This document shows, piece by piece, positions 63,777-64,000 of a DNA stretch of 64,000 nt. The DNA lies in contig NZ_CP182357.1 in NCBI RefSeq assembly GCF_048571275.1, positions 1,116,001-1,180,000 on the forward strand, read 5' to 3'. This DNA is from Marinarcus sediminis (GTDB lineage Bacteria > Campylobacterota > Campylobacteria > Campylobacterales > Arcobacteraceae). Numbering within the stretch: the first letter of the stretch is position 1; each line of letters begins with the position of its first letter. Made by a program: the position numbers and the translations under genes. The notes beneath the pieces were generated by a model. The model did no database searches. It saw nothing but the letters and a program-made list of their open reading frames with translations, and was not told the DNA's origin.

Positions 63777-64000
63777 TGTTTTGGAAAAAATATAAATATG
63801 ATGATATTAAGTCTGTTGAATTCAATGAATTAAAAAAGAGAATTAAAATTGTAGTTATTGATGATGAAGAAGATAGTTTCCCAATTAAACACATGCAATC
63901 ACTTGGGTTTACAATTGAATATTGGAAAGAAATTGACATCAATAACATTAAAAGATTAGAAGATGGGAATTTTGATCTTATTATTCTTGATATATATGGG
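63776..64000 (+). CDS. Receiver-domain protein, partial (cut by window edge)
   Basis: 75 codons are visible. After a 24-residue N-terminal stretch, a CheY-like receiver begins: RIKIVVIDDEEDSF (acidic pair), then FDLIILDIYG with the likely phospho-acceptor Asp73. The remaining part, including any output domain, is outside the window. The ATG overlaps the endonuclease stop (TAATG) with AAAGGA upstream, so it is in the same operon. Stand-alone receivers of this kind also occur in defence and mobile islands. Confidence 0.7.
   Translation, partial: MFWKKYKYDDIKSVEFNELKKRIKIVVIDDEEDSFPIKHMQSLGFTIEYWKEIDINNIKRLEDGNFDLIILDIYG

Larger units (their letters stand above)
57922..64000 (+). mobile_element. 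Tn7-like transposon (tnsA-tnsB-tnsC-tniQ plus cargo), left portion
   Basis: The element runs from a TGTCAT terminus at 57922, 108 bp before tnsA, to beyond the window. The four core genes are packed with 14-, 8- and 4-bp overlaps, followed by a separate cargo operon. TnsA's presence indicates cut-and-paste movement. TnsC is of the TniB type and the terminus resembles Tn5053/Tn402 ends (which begin TGTCATTTTC), so the element looks like a Tn5053-like core with a TnsA. No CRISPR or cas genes are seen. Confidence 0.88.

Noticed and set aside
57922..64000. CRISPR-associated transposon
   Set aside because: No cas gene, repeat array or guide-like sequence is visible between tniQ and the window edge; the unseen part could still hold one.

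Overview
The window is AT-rich chromosomal DNA from a member of the Campylobacterota, most likely an Arcobacteraceae-type marine or aquatic bacterium. The evidence is the gene content (histidine kinases of the GEMI-NIAHQWRQPL type, class II DAHP synthase, RimO/TilS, a COG3400 protein, an Amt-PII pair repeated twice), the scattered flagellar gene order, and the frequent TTG/GTG starts preceded by AAGGA-type ribosome binding sites. All assignments come from reading the sequence; no database search was run.

Layout. 1-10428 is the 3' part of a giant RTX/type I secreted adhesin gene whose start lies outside the window. Its first half is 16.3 nearly identical 312-bp tandem repeats. It continues into Ig-like, cadherin-like, von Willebrand A and beta-roll domains and ends in a secretion-signal region. 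A soluble histidine kinase, transketolase (tkt), a GlpM-like membrane protein and a membrane histidine kinase follow. 15481-19360 is an arsenic island (arsR-arsB-mntP-arsC-arsP-thioredoxin-like) with a clear palindromic operator. 19367-28239 is a nitrogen-control block: glnD with a Fis-like AAA gene upstream, a membrane sensor protein, two amt-glnK pairs, then pyrC.

28257-40599 is a flagellar cluster. fliM and flgI point one way; fliQ, a FliJ-like gene, a MotE-like gene, fliL, flgH, two tandem flgK paralogues, fliD and fliS point the other way, with three unassigned small proteins. The two flgK genes share an upstream block and each carries a calcium-loop-like motif. 40619-57417 is housekeeping: tilS, rimO, panC, an orphan ABC permease, acpS, ruvX, a MetF-family gene, serB, tal, class II DAHP synthase, an Spx/ArsC-like gene, gatC, tgt, a COG3400 gene, an aminotransferase, murC and nhaA.

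The right end (57922 to the window edge) is the most striking part. A Tn7-like transposon (tnsA, a TniA-like tnsB, a TniB-like tnsC, tniQ) sits inside dprA, the DNA-processing gene of natural transformation. Only the C-terminal dprA fragment is visible. The element end begins TGTCAT and abuts a candidate 5-bp target duplication. The first cargo operon encodes a small unknown protein, a secreted or periplasmic endonuclease I and a receiver-domain protein cut by the window edge. The element therefore looks able to block natural transformation in two ways: by breaking dprA and by supplying a DNase. The distal transposon end and the rest of dprA are outside the window.
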